NCBI GenBank assembly: GCA_002402315.1 | Contig: DHFP01000270.1 | Coordinates: 1 to 57,604, forward strand | Source of the DNA: Clostridiales bacterium UBA4821 | GTDB lineage: Bacteria > Bacillota > Clostridia > Acetivibrionales > UBA4821 | DNA: 57,604 nucleotides | Direction: 5' to 3' | Notes under the pieces: generated by a model | What the model was told of the DNA's origin: nothing | The model's input: only the letters and a program-made list of their open reading frames with translations | Databases searched by the model: none | In this document: positions 44,267 to 52,166 of the stretch, in pieces | Numbering within the stretch: position 1 is the stretch's first letter | How the letters are laid out: each line of letters begins with the position of its first letter | Program-made: the position numbers and the translations under genes

Positions 44267-45049
44267 TTATTTCTGAGATATTTTTTCAAGTTCTTCCAGC
44301 AGCTTTTCATTTAGTATCTTGATGTGTGTTCCCTTCATTCCTAATGACCGTGACTCTATCACACCGGCACTCTCAAACTTTCTTAGTGCATTGACTATAA
44401 CAGATCTTGTGATTCCAACCTTATCAGCTATCTTGCTTGCTACCAGCAACCCCTCTGTCCCTTCTAATTCTTTAAAGATATTGACTATTGCTTCCATTTC
44501 TGAATAGGATAGACTTCCTAGTGCAAGTTGAACAACCGCTTTTTTCCTTATTTCAGTTTCATTCTCAATGTTTATTGATCTGAGAATCTCCATGCCGACC
44601 ACCGTAGCTCCATACTCGGCAAGCACAAGATCATCATCTGTAAACTGTCCGTCGTCCTTGTTTAAGAGAAGTGTTCCTAACCTTTCCCCACCACTGCTTA
44701 TAGGCACTATAGTTATACTAATATTTTTTCCTGCGCCTGCAGCTGTCTTGAAGTTTTCAAGTTCACCAGCCTTTAGGTTTGCCCTTGTTTCTTTTACATA
44801 TAATAGTTCTTCATTCTGTTGACCGGAAATTTGTTTTCCTATTTCCACATCGTTAACAATATTCCCTTTACTCATGGCTCCATCTTGGTGAAGGCCAAGT
44901 ATCTTCCCCTTTTTACTAATTACATAAACATTTGATGCAAGTAACTCTCCCAGAATTTCACACATATCTGAAAACCTCATTGACTGTGAACCGGTAGTCT
45001 GTAGAAGTCTGGTAACCTTTCTAGTTTTATCTAGCAATTTGCTAGTCAT
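44267..45049 (-). CDS. codY: Global regulator CodY
   Basis: A 260-residue GTP and branched-chain amino-acid sensing repressor. The N-terminal GAF-like domain starts LLDKTRKVTRLLQTTG. The C-terminal winged helix-turn-helix carries LVASKIADKVGITRSVIVNA, the DNA-recognition helix typical of CodY. Placement directly before flgB is the same as in Bacillus, where CodY represses fla/che. AGGAGGA precedes the ATG. Confidence 0.96.
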   Translation of the reverse strand: MTSKLLDKTRKVTRLLQTTGSQSMRFSDMCEILGELLASNVYVISKKGKILGLHQDGAMSKGNIVNDVEIGKQISGQQNEELLYVKETRANLKAGELENFKTAAGAGKNISITIVPISSGGERLGTLLLNKDDGQFTDDDLVLAEYGATVVGMEILRSINIENETEIRKKAVVQLALGSLSYSEMEAIVNIFKELEGTEGLLVASKIADKVGITRSVIVNALRKFESAGVIESRSLGMKGTHIKILNEKLLEELEKISQK

Positions 45050-45169
45050 AGCCTTCCTCCTATTTCTCTAAAATATGTTTAAAATAGAAATTTTGTCATT
45101 AATAGCTTAAACTTGCTTATTTTTTCTCTAATAAAGATAACACAATAATTTGATTAATACAAGAATTCA

Positions 45170-46474
45170 TTAAATTTCATTTTTTAATTTATTTATATAC
45201 TTTATTGATATTTCTGCTATTAAGCTGTTCCTTTTATCTTTGCCAACCTTTAACTCCGGCTTCGGCACAATACCAAAGTTAGCATTCATAGGCTGAAACT
45301 TAGAAATTGCATCTGAAGAAACATATGAAGCCAACGCTCCTGCAACCGTCTGTCTAGGAAAAGCTGACATTTCTTGCCCATTGAAAGCTTTAACGGCATT
45401 AATACCGGCAATCAAACCGGATGATACTGATTCTACATATCCTTCTACCCCCGTAATCTGTCCTGCAAAGAATACTCTAGGTTCATGTTTAAGATTAAAA
45501 ACCGGAGATAGCAGCCCTGGCGAATTAATGTATGTATTTCTATGCATTACCCCGTATCTTACAAATTCCGCATTTTGGAGTCCCGGTATTAAGCTGAATA
45601 TTTTCTTTTGTTCTCCCCATTTGAGATTGGTCTGAAAACCAACCATATTGTATAAAGTCCCCTCAGTATTGTCCTGTCTGAGCTGTACTACTGCAAACGG
45701 TTGTTTTCCAGTGTGGGAATTTATCAGTCCTACCGGCTTCAGAGGACCAAATACCAATGTTTGTTTCCCCCTCTTCGCCATAACCTCAACCGGCATGCAT
45801 CCTTCAAACACTTTTCTATCTTCGGAGCCGTGCAGTTCAGTCACTTCCGCTGTTATTAGAGAATCATAAAATTTATCATACTCATCCTTCTCCATAGGGC
45901 AGTTTAAATAATCAGCATCTCCTTTGCCATATCTATCTGCTTTAAATATTATGCTCATATCCAATGATTCTGATGTAACTACAGGAGCAGCAGCATCAAA
46001 AAAATACAAATAGTCCTGCCCCAACATTGACTGAATGTTTTTTGATAAACTCTCTGATGTAAGCGGACCGGTTGCAATCACTACAATACCCTCAGCAGGT
46101 ATCTTGGTAACCTCTTGCCTTATTAACTGAATTAAGGGGTTATTTGAAATCCTTTCGGTCACACCGCATGAGAATTTCTCCCTGTCTACAGCCAATGCTT
46201 GCCCGGCAGGAACCTTATTGTAATCTGCATACTCAATAATTATTGACTCCATCAATCTTAATTCTTGTTTTAACAAACCTGCTGCGTTTTCAATGGAGTT
46301 TGACTTAAAAGAATTGCTGCAAACTATCTCGGCAAGGTCAGGTGAACTATGAGCCGGCGAATACTTCTCCGGCTTCATCTCATAAAGCTTAACCTTTATT
46401 CCTCTTTGGGCGATCTGCCAGGCTGCCTCACACCCTGCCAGTCCGCCGCCAATTACAGTAATATAATCTATCAT
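45170..46474 (-). CDS. trmFO: Folate-dependent tRNA (uracil-54) methyltransferase TrmFO
   Basis: Makes ribothymidine at position 54 of tRNA using methylene-tetrahydrofolate and FAD. The FAD-binding N-terminus is VIGGGLAGCEAAWQIAQRG, followed by the family signature EIVCSNSFKSNS and later FFAGQITGVEGYVES. It is 434 residues. The ATG at 46474 lies one base after the topA stop with AAGGGA upstream; the frame is open six codons earlier. Confidence 0.96.
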   Translation of the reverse strand: MIDYITVIGGGLAGCEAAWQIAQRGIKVKLYEMKPEKYSPAHSSPDLAEIVCSNSFKSNSIENAAGLLKQELRLMESIIIEYADYNKVPAGQALAVDREKFSCGVTERISNNPLIQLIRQEVTKIPAEGIVVIATGPLTSESLSKNIQSMLGQDYLYFFDAAAPVVTSESLDMSIIFKADRYGKGDADYLNCPMEKDEYDKFYDSLITAEVTELHGSEDRKVFEGCMPVEVMAKRGKQTLVFGPLKPVGLINSHTGKQPFAVVQLRQDNTEGTLYNMVGFQTNLKWGEQKKIFSLIPGLQNAEFVRYGVMHRNTYINSPGLLSPVFNLKHEPRVFFAGQITGVEGYVESVSSGLIAGINAVKAFNGQEMSAFPRQTVAGALASYVSSDAISKFQPMNANFGIVPKPELKVGKDKRNSLIAEISIKYINKLKNEI

Positions 46475-46475
46475 A

Positions 46476-48551
46476 TTATCCCTTCTTTTCATAGGTACAC
46501 TTGCTATTACTGCAAATTAAATGCTGCTTGCCGCCTTTCTTCTTAAGAAGGAAACTGCTGCACTCGGGGCATTTCTCTTTAGCCGGAATATCCCATGTCA
46601 TAAAGCTGCACGTCGGATTATTTTCACATCCATAATATTTTTTCCCCTTTTTGGTCTTCTTTATTACTACTCTTGCCTTGCACTCCGGACACTCTACTCC
46701 TGCATCCTCAAGTATTGGCTTTGCGTTCCGGCATTCGGGAAACCCGGGGCATGCAAGAAACTTTCCGAACCTCCCGTGCTTTATGACCATCATCCTGCCG
46801 CATTTTTCACATGGTATATCTGATTCCTCATCCTCAATCTTAATATGCTCAACTTCTTTCTCGGCCTGTCTTAGTGTCTGGTTAAAAGAAGGGTAAAACT
46901 CTTCCAATAATTCTACCCAATTTCTCTTCCCTATCTCAATTTCGTCTAATTTTTCTTCCATATGCGCAGTAAACTCAACATCTACTATATCCTGGAAATG
47001 CTCTTTCAATAATAATGTTACCACCCTTCCCAGTTCAGTAGGCACTAGGAGCTTTTTTTCCTTTTCTATATAGTTTCTGGCAATAATAGTCGTTATTGTA
47101 GGAGCATAGGTACTTGGCCTCCCAATTCCCTTCTCCTCCAATGCCTTTACTAGCGTAGCTTCAGTATACCTTGGCGGAGGCTGTGTAAAATGCTGTTTTG
47201 GTTCCAGTTTTTTTAGGTTAACTTCCTGTCCTTCTTTAAGCTCCGGAAGAGTTACATCTTTTTCTTCTTTTTCATCATCCCTACCCTCAACATACACCTT
47301 CATGAAACCTTTGAATCTTATATTGGATCCGTATGCTCTGAATATATACTTCGAAGCACTTATATCTATAGTTAATGTATCATATAAAGCCGATGCCATC
47401 TGGCTTGCAATGAATCTTTCCCATATCAGCTTATACAGTTTATATTGTTCCGGCGTCAAGGAATCCCTAATACTATCCGGTTCAAAATTTATATGCGTTG
47501 GTCTAACAGCTTCATGTGCATCCTGAGCACCGGATTTTGTTTTGTATACCCTTAGTTCTTCGGGAATAAACTTTTCACCATACTTATCCGAAATAAACCT
47601 TCGCGCTTCAGTTTGTGCTTCTTTTGATATTCTGGCAGAATCAGTCCTCATATATGTTATGAGACCTACCAATCCAGTACCCTTAACATTTATACCCTCA
47701 TATAACTGCTGAGCCACAGACATTGTCCTTTTTAGAGAAAAACCAAGCTTTCTAGCCGCTTCCTGCTGAAGAGTACTAGTCACAAATGGAGGTGATGGAG
47801 CTCTTTTCTTTTCTCCCTTTTTAACCTTAGTTATAACATACCTCGCATCATTTAGGTCTCCTAATATTAAATCCATCTGTTTTTCAGAAGTAACATGCAG
47901 TTTTTCGTCCGACATACCATGCAGCTTGGCTTCAAAAGCAGCAGATGTTTTAGGATCCAACAGCATAGCATCAAGAGTCCAATATTCTTCCGGAACAAAA
48001 CTTTCTATATCTTCCTCCCGGTCAACAACCATTCTAACCGCTACTGATTGCACTCTTCCAGCACTAAGACCTTTACGGACCTTTTTCCACAGGAAAGGGC
48101 TCATCTGATAACCAACAATCCTATCCAACACCCTTCTTGCCTGCTGTGCATCCACAAGGTTCATGTCTACTTGCCTTGGTGATTTTATTGCTGATTTCAC
48201 TGCATTTTTTGTAATTTCATTAAATGAAATTCTGCATTTATCTGTTTGCTCTAATTTTAACAGGTTAGCCAAATGCCAGGAAATCGCTTCGCCCTCCCTA
48301 TCAGGGTCGGTCGCAAGAAATACCTTATCAGCCTGGCTGGCATGTTTCTTTAGTTTCTGTATCAATTCTCCCTTTCCCCTGATAGATATATATTTAGGCT
48401 CAAACCTATTTTCTACATCAACTCCGAGCTGGCTCTTAGGCAAATCCCTTATATGACCCATAGAAGCTTCAACCTTAAAATCTTTTCCTAAAAATTTTCC
48501 TATTGTTTTTGCCTTTGCCGGAGATTCAACTATTACTAGATATTGTACCAT
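46476..48551 (-). CDS. topA: DNA topoisomerase I
   Basis: Type IA topoisomerase of 691 residues that relaxes negative supercoils. The Toprim domain begins YLVIVESPAKAKTIGKFLG, and the active tyrosine is in GLITYMRTDSARIS (about residue 300). Three C-terminal zinc fingers follow (CEKCGRMMVIKHGRFGKF; CPECKARV...; CPECSSF...), the last near the end. The ATG at 48551 follows GGAGG. It lies between dprA and trmFO, as in Bacillus. Confidence 0.97.
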   Translation of the reverse strand: MVQYLVIVESPAKAKTIGKFLGKDFKVEASMGHIRDLPKSQLGVDVENRFEPKYISIRGKGELIQKLKKHASQADKVFLATDPDREGEAISWHLANLLKLEQTDKCRISFNEITKNAVKSAIKSPRQVDMNLVDAQQARRVLDRIVGYQMSPFLWKKVRKGLSAGRVQSVAVRMVVDREEDIESFVPEEYWTLDAMLLDPKTSAAFEAKLHGMSDEKLHVTSEKQMDLILGDLNDARYVITKVKKGEKKRAPSPPFVTSTLQQEAARKLGFSLKRTMSVAQQLYEGINVKGTGLVGLITYMRTDSARISKEAQTEARRFISDKYGEKFIPEELRVYKTKSGAQDAHEAVRPTHINFEPDSIRDSLTPEQYKLYKLIWERFIASQMASALYDTLTIDISASKYIFRAYGSNIRFKGFMKVYVEGRDDEKEEKDVTLPELKEGQEVNLKKLEPKQHFTQPPPRYTEATLVKALEEKGIGRPSTYAPTITTIIARNYIEKEKKLLVPTELGRVVTLLLKEHFQDIVDVEFTAHMEEKLDEIEIGKRNWVELLEEFYPSFNQTLRQAEKEVEHIKIEDEESDIPCEKCGRMMVIKHGRFGKFLACPGFPECRNAKPILEDAGVECPECKARVVIKKTKKGKKYYGCENNPTCSFMTWDIPAKEKCPECSSFLLKKKGGKQHLICSNSKCTYEKKG

Positions 48552-48606
48552 CACTACCTCCACATTTTAATAACAGATGTAATTTTAGTAGAAAATTTTA
48601 ATTTCA

Positions 48607-49698
48607 TCAAGCCCTTAGAAAAAATTTCCCCGGTAATTGTTTAAGAATACCTTTCAACTCCAACATTGTCAGCACCGAATTTATCTTCTGAATATTATGT
48701 CCCGTTCTCCTTAATAAAATATCTATATGTACAGGCTCAGCGCCTATATTATTTATAATTTTTCTTTCATCCTCGTCAAGATTACTATATTGTTGTTCAT
48801 TTTTCTTTTCTGACACAACCTTGATAGTCCTTAACTCAGCAAATTCTTCCAGGACATCTTCAACGCATGTCACCATTTTTGCACCTTCTTTTATTAGTCT
48901 GTTTGTACCCTTGCTTTCATAACTGGTTGCATTTCCAGGAGCTGCAAACACCTCTTTGCCCTGCTCAAGGGCAAAATCCACAGTAATAAGCGACCCGCTC
49001 CTATCTCCTGCTTCAATTACAACAACGCCCATTGAAAGGCCGCTGATTATCCTGTTCCTCGCAGGGAAATTGCCTGACAGCGGTTTCATTCCTACTGCAA
49101 ATTCTGAGATTACTGAACCAGATTTTGATACCTGGTCTATGATCATCTTATTCTCTGGTGGATAAGGAATGTCTACTCCACATCCTAGTACAGCAATAGT
49201 TCTTCCCCCAGCTTCAAGCGCTCCCCTATGAGCAAAGGTATCTACACCTCTTGCCATGCCGCTTACCACTGTAATACCCCTAATAGCCAGTTCAAAGGCA
49301 ATTTCCTTTGCCATATTCAAACCATATATAGTTGCTTTCCTGGACCCAATAATAGCAACAGCCCTATCATCTGATTTCTCAAGCTTGCCCCGTACGTAGA
49401 GCACTGGAGGAGGGTCATAAATGGCTTTCAGATGAACCGGATAATCATCATCAACCGCCCGCAATACATCTATGCCAATTTCCTTTATTCTATGCATATA
49501 AAATTCAAGGTTATCCCTATATTTTTGGTTAAGTACGGTATATATATTCTTTCCCAGCCCCTGGACTCTAAACAGTTGGTTATAATTTGCATTCCAAACC
49601 TCATACGGTGAACCAAAATACTCAATGAGTTGATTAAACCTGCGTGCACCTATTCCCGGCAGGGAGCTTAGCCATACCCAGTATTTAAGATCGTCCAT
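48607..49698 (-). CDS. dprA: DNA-processing protein DprA
   Basis: Loads RecA on incoming single-stranded DNA during transformation. It is 363 residues: an N-terminal SAM-like part (LSSLPGIGARRFNQLIEYFG), the Rossmann core with GSRKATIYG, SGMARGVDTFAHRGAL and GCGVDIPYPPENK, and a C-terminal winged helix (EPVHIDILLRRTGHNIQKIN). AGGTGGTGG precedes the ATG. The minus-strand copy of the structured RNA-like element lies 65 nt upstream of its start, in the same direction. Confidence 0.95.
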   Translation of the reverse strand: MDDLKYWVWLSSLPGIGARRFNQLIEYFGSPYEVWNANYNQLFRVQGLGKNIYTVLNQKYRDNLEFYMHRIKEIGIDVLRAVDDDYPVHLKAIYDPPPVLYVRGKLEKSDDRAVAIIGSRKATIYGLNMAKEIAFELAIRGITVVSGMARGVDTFAHRGALEAGGRTIAVLGCGVDIPYPPENKMIIDQVSKSGSVISEFAVGMKPLSGNFPARNRIISGLSMGVVVIEAGDRSGSLITVDFALEQGKEVFAAPGNATSYESKGTNRLIKEGAKMVTCVEDVLEEFAELRTIKVVSEKKNEQQYSNLDEDERKIINNIGAEPVHIDILLRRTGHNIQKINSVLTMLELKGILKQLPGKFFLRA

Positions 49699-49762
49699 AT
49701 ATCCACCACCTTTTTACAAACCTATACTAACAAATAAATTGTTTGTTGTCTATTAGTGAGAT

Positions 49763-49968
49763 AGGAAAAACCTCTTCGGTTTTTCCTGCCACCTTTTCCC
49801 GCTGGTTCCCTATGCTCCTTGATAAGAGCGTCTAGATTGTGCTCCATCCTTCCCGGGGTCGCAATCAATTGCCCTCCTTGGCAAGTGATTGCTAAATTCG
49901 ACGTCCTGTCGAATTTCCCCCTCCAGTCTTCCGCACAATCAAGACGCTCTATATCTCGTCACAACGGG
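49763..49968 (-). ncRNA. Structured RNA-like element, left copy (upstream of dprA)
   Basis: A roughly 200-nt element homologous to the plus-strand copy at 50027-50246. It has a 16-bp closing stem (49826-49833 and 49835-49842 with 49933-49940 and 49942-49949), a GGGG/CCCC helix (49917-49920 with 49855-49858) and two hairpins: 49894-49902 with 49908-49916, and 49861-49873 with 49880-49892. Conserved single-stranded purine blocks (GGAGGGGG; GGAAGGATGGA) flank them. A 10-bp hairpin at 49763-49787 lies at the 3' end. I do not recognise the family. It could be a dprA leader or an independent RNA. Confidence 0.7.
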
Positions 49969-50037
49969 AATATCCCGTAATTCCTTCGGAGTTACTAAAA
50001 AGCAACTTGGAAGATATACTGAATATCCCGTTATTCC
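49968..50037 (+). repeat. 17-bp direct repeat between the two RNA copies
   Basis: GAATATCCCGTAATTCC at 49968-49984 and GAATATCCCGTTATTCC at 50021-50037 differ at one position. They mark the shared outer edges of the divergent RNA elements. Confidence 0.8.
49992..50020 (+). promoter_or_regulatory. Putative promoter of the right structured RNA
   Basis: TTACTA (49992-49997), a 17-nt spacer and TATACT (50015-50020) would start transcription about at 50027, exactly the 5' edge of the conserved element. The -35 match is weak. Confidence 0.4.
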
Positions 50038-50246
50038 GAGCATTAGAGATTCTTATATTTTATGGAGGAGTGAAGGGGGTAACTTGCCAAGGAGGGCAAG
50101 TTAAATGGCTATCAGACATGGAGGTCTGTTAGCCATGACCCCGGAAGGACGGAATAAAATATTAGAAGCTCTTAGCGAGGAATTCAGGGATTAAGCAGAG
50201 AGGATTCCAAAAGGAGTACGAAGGGTGCTCCTTTTGAAGGCTGCTT
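50027..50246 (+). ncRNA. Structured RNA-like element, right copy
   Basis: Same architecture as the left copy, opposite strand. The closing stem is 50045-50048, 50050-50053 and 50055-50062 with 50169-50172, 50164-50167 and 50155-50162. The GGGG/CCCC helix is 50075-50078 with 50139-50142. Hairpin A is 50080-50088 with 50095-50103 (loop AAGGAG) and hairpin B is 50105-50117 with 50124-50136 (loop ATGGAG). The purine strands TGGAGGAGTGAA and GGAAGGACGGA are shared. A 3' hairpin (50208-50216 with 50228-50236), enclosed by AAGCAG/CTGCTT, follows. Closing-stem bases differ from the left copy while pairing is kept. Confidence 0.75.
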
Positions 50247-50388
50247 TGAATACAATTTAAGGAATACAGGATATGATTTGTAGTGTGCACCCTGCACAAT
50301 AGCTTCAAAATTTTTGTGCAACTTGCCAATAGATTTGACCTGTCCAAAGGGTGTATAATAAAAGTATATTAACATTTTTATATTATCA

Positions 50389-50475
50389 CGAACACGCTTT
50401 TCGAGCACTCTCATGGCGAGATGTATGGATAGGAGATTTTTCTCTTACGAGTATATACTCGCTTTTTGCTTTTTT
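50389..50475 (+). promoter_or_regulatory. Attenuator-like leader with intrinsic terminator upstream of the 133-aa gene
   Basis: A perfect 14-bp palindrome (50448-50461) is followed by CTTTTTGCTTTTTT, a strong terminator. Upstream GGCGAG (50415-50420) can pair with the CTCGC half of the terminator and so could be an anti-terminator arm. The gene starts 63 nt beyond. A TATAAT lies at 50354-50359 without a well-spaced -35. Confidence 0.5.
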
Positions 50476-50537
50476 GGCTCAGGCGCTCGTGTTGAGGATA
50501 TATATTTATATATTATAAACTGAAAGGGGATAAAAAA

Positions 50538-50939
50538 TTGAAAAGGATTAAACCATGGGCGATTCTAACTCTAATTATTCTGGGTGCAGTTATTGGTGCT
50601 TTCGTTACTACTCAAGTCCAAGCTAAGCTAGAGCAAAAAAATCAAATTCAACAAAGAATCCAAACAATCCAGAGTGAGTTAGAAAAAGACCCTAATACGG
50701 TCGCTGTTGACGGCTGTATTATAGTCAGGAAGTTTGGGAGTTCTCTCCAGGCAAGCTATGACCAGCAGCTCTATACGCTGTTTGGTTATCCTGATGGAGA
50801 CCAGAATCCTCAACCTTTGATTAATGCATGCCGTAAGTGGGCCAAGACTAACAATTATCAAGCTGAATTTGATGGACCACCGCCAACAATGGCGTGCAAG
50901 AACCCCGTAGTGTATATGAAACTGTTACCTAAAAAGTAA
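50538..50939 (+). CDS. Unknown membrane-anchored 133-aa protein
   Basis: A protein with an N-terminal membrane anchor or uncleaved signal (residues 6-27), a short coiled coil (about 30-50) and a C-terminal extracytoplasmic domain of about 80 residues with three cysteines (DGCIIV, NACRKW, MACKNP). The start is a TTG with AAAGGGG 7 nt upstream. I do not recognise a family. It is the first gene after the structured RNA and attenuator-like leader and is followed by a 56-aa membrane protein, probably in one unit. Confidence 0.7.
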   Translation: MKRIKPWAILTLIILGAVIGAFVTTQVQAKLEQKNQIQQRIQTIQSELEKDPNTVAVDGCIIVRKFGSSLQASYDQQLYTLFGYPDGDQNPQPLINACRKWAKTNNYQAEFDGPPPTMACKNPVVYMKLLPKK

Positions 50940-50980
50940 TTACGTTCAAAATAAGGATATAAGAAAGAGAGGTCGTAAAA

Positions 50981-51151
50981 ATGGAAAAATTTTTAGGTCA
51001 AATTGCAAATTGGGCAGTACCCGCAGGTTTGTTTTTTACTATAGGAGTGTTTGTTGTACAACATGCTCCCAAAATAAATTTAGACTATCTTTACATACCT
51101 GCCATAATCGCTGGAGCAATTTGGTTCGGCGGTAAATACTACGGTAAGTAG
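50981..51151 (+). CDS. Unknown 56-aa two-helix membrane protein
   Basis: MEKFLGQIANWAVPAGLFF opens a protein with two hydrophobic segments (about residues 9-27 and 36-50) and a short GGKYYGK end. AGAGAGGT lies 8 nt before the ATG, and a clear intrinsic terminator follows. The gene lies 41 nt after the 133-aa gene in the same direction. The size and layout resemble small holin-like or toxin-like membrane proteins, but nothing specific supports either. Confidence 0.65.
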   Translation: MEKFLGQIANWAVPAGLFFTIGVFVVQHAPKINLDYLYIPAIIAGAIWFGGKYYGK

Positions 51152-51164
51152 TAGTGTTATTTTT

Positions 51165-51190
51165 ACTCCCCTTCAAGGGAGTATTTTTTT
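51165..51190 (+). terminator. Intrinsic terminator of the 133-aa/56-aa unit
   Basis: ACTCCC (51165-51170) and GGGAGT (51177-51182) with a 6-nt loop are followed by T7. Confidence 0.9.
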
Positions 51191-51193
51191 GTT

Positions 51194-51221
51194 GAGTCAG
51201 TGGGCGCTGCCCCACTGACTC
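51194..51221. terminator. Hairpin between the convergent small genes
   Basis: An 11-bp perfect stem (51194-51204 with 51211-51221) lies just past the stop of the minus-strand coiled-coil gene. Neither side has a strong T-tract, so it may be a processing or stabilising hairpin. Confidence 0.5.
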
Positions 51222-51225
51222 TGTT

Positions 51226-51441
51226 CTATTTCACTATTTTCCCAACAATCTCTTCCTGGGAAGTTAACCTATTATCAATATGTAAAATATCACCCCAAAT
51301 ACCCTTTACATCCCTCTTGACTTCCTTGATATCAATCTCGACTTCCTTTATATCCTTTTTCAATTCCTTAACGTCAGTCTCAATAATATCTAACTTTGAT
51401 AATTTTTCAAGAACCAATTTTTGAAATTCTTCGCTGTTCAT
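51226..51441 (-). CDS. Small coiled-coil protein of unknown function
   Basis: A 71-residue protein that is almost one long amphipathic helix with near-undecad spacing of hydrophobics (TDVKELKKDIKEVEIDIKEV). GGAGGTAG lies upstream of the ATG at 51441; the open frame extends 30 codons further with no site. Similar short coiled-coil proteins occur widely in Firmicutes without known function. It is convergent with the 133-aa/56-aa pair. Confidence 0.7.
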   Translation of the reverse strand: MNSEEFQKLVLEKLSKLDIIETDVKELKKDIKEVEIDIKEVKRDVKGIWGDILHIDNRLTSQEEIVGKIVK

Positions 51442-51511
51442 TTCTGCTACCTCCAAAATGAAACTATTTTTATTATACCCTATTTCTAATTTTAAACAAT
51501 AAGGTAAAATA

Positions 51512-51538
51512 TAAAAAAATACCCACCACAAAGGGTGG
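51512..51538 (-). terminator. Minus-strand intrinsic terminator without a clear upstream gene
   Basis: CCACC/GGTGG arms (51523-51527 with 51534-51538) and a T7 tract on the minus strand. No minus-strand gene is seen between this point and the comM stop. Confidence 0.6.
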
Positions 51539-51811
51539 AATCAAAAAAAATTTATCGGGATTGATATTAATAATACATCAATCTCATACTTTAATGTTAA
51601 TATCATCGTGAAATGCACTTTTTTGACACTGAACAGCAAGAAATATAATTTTCACATCAAAAAATATGTCGTTTGAAAGAAATCCAACATTTTTCATAGA
51701 ATATATATATAATAGTATATATACTTGTATGTTCTATTTCTATTACAGTTAAGAATTATTCAATTTAAACGATAAAATAAGTTTACATGCTGCAAGAAAG
51801 GAGTAAATGCC

Positions 51812-52117
51812 ATGAGGTATTTCTGCATAACAGAATTAGATAATAAAAAACATTTTTTTCTCTCTAACATTAAACCCGATAACAATAAAATTGAATCTTA
51901 TGAACTTCTGGCCGACATGTCCAAAATCCCTGACCTGCAAAAAAATATAGTTATAATAAATTCATCTGCTTTTGCACCCTCAACACACAATCTATTATTT
52001 GTTTACATGCTTCTTTCAGATTTGTGCGTTGAAGAAACTGCCAAAAAGTATTTCACTGAGAAAGCATCCACTTTAGCTATTGAGCACTTAGATTCTTCCA
52101 TAGGTAATAAAAACTAA
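51812..52117 (+). CDS. Unknown 101-aa protein
   Basis: A soluble, mixed alpha/beta protein without signal peptide; MRYFCITELDNKKHFFLS suggests a small beta-sheet start. The C-terminal half is helical. AAGGAG lies 10 nt before the ATG, and an 18-nt hairpin follows before the convergent comM stop. I do not recognise a family. The upstream 270 bp is AT-rich; TTGAAA...TAGAAT about 100-130 nt before the start is only a weak promoter candidate. Confidence 0.65.
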   Translation: MRYFCITELDNKKHFFLSNIKPDNNKIESYELLADMSKIPDLQKNIVIINSSAFAPSTHNLLFVYMLLSDLCVEETAKKYFTEKASTLAIEHLDSSIGNKN

Positions 52118-52145
52118 GTCTTTAATGAACCTAAAGAATGGTTAA

Positions 52146-52162
52146 GAGGGGCTTTGCCCCTC
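52146..52162. terminator. Hairpin between the 101-aa gene and comM
   Basis: GAGGGGC / GCCCCTC (52146-52152 with 52156-52162) with a TTT loop, followed on the plus strand by CCTTTTA. Confidence 0.7.
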
Positions 52163-52166
52163 CCTT

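Noticed and set aside
50105..50194. A 29-codon frame starting ATGGCTATC with AAGGAGGG at an ideal distance
   Set aside because: The ribosome-site-like sequence is the conserved loop of hairpin A and the ATG is in the stem of hairpin B of the structured RNA. The frame is not preserved in the homologous left copy, so it is probably accidental.
50162..50414. Minus-strand open frames of 61 and 76 codons upstream of the 133-aa gene
   Set aside because: They overlap the structured RNA 3' end and leader, lack ribosome sites and show no protein-like composition.
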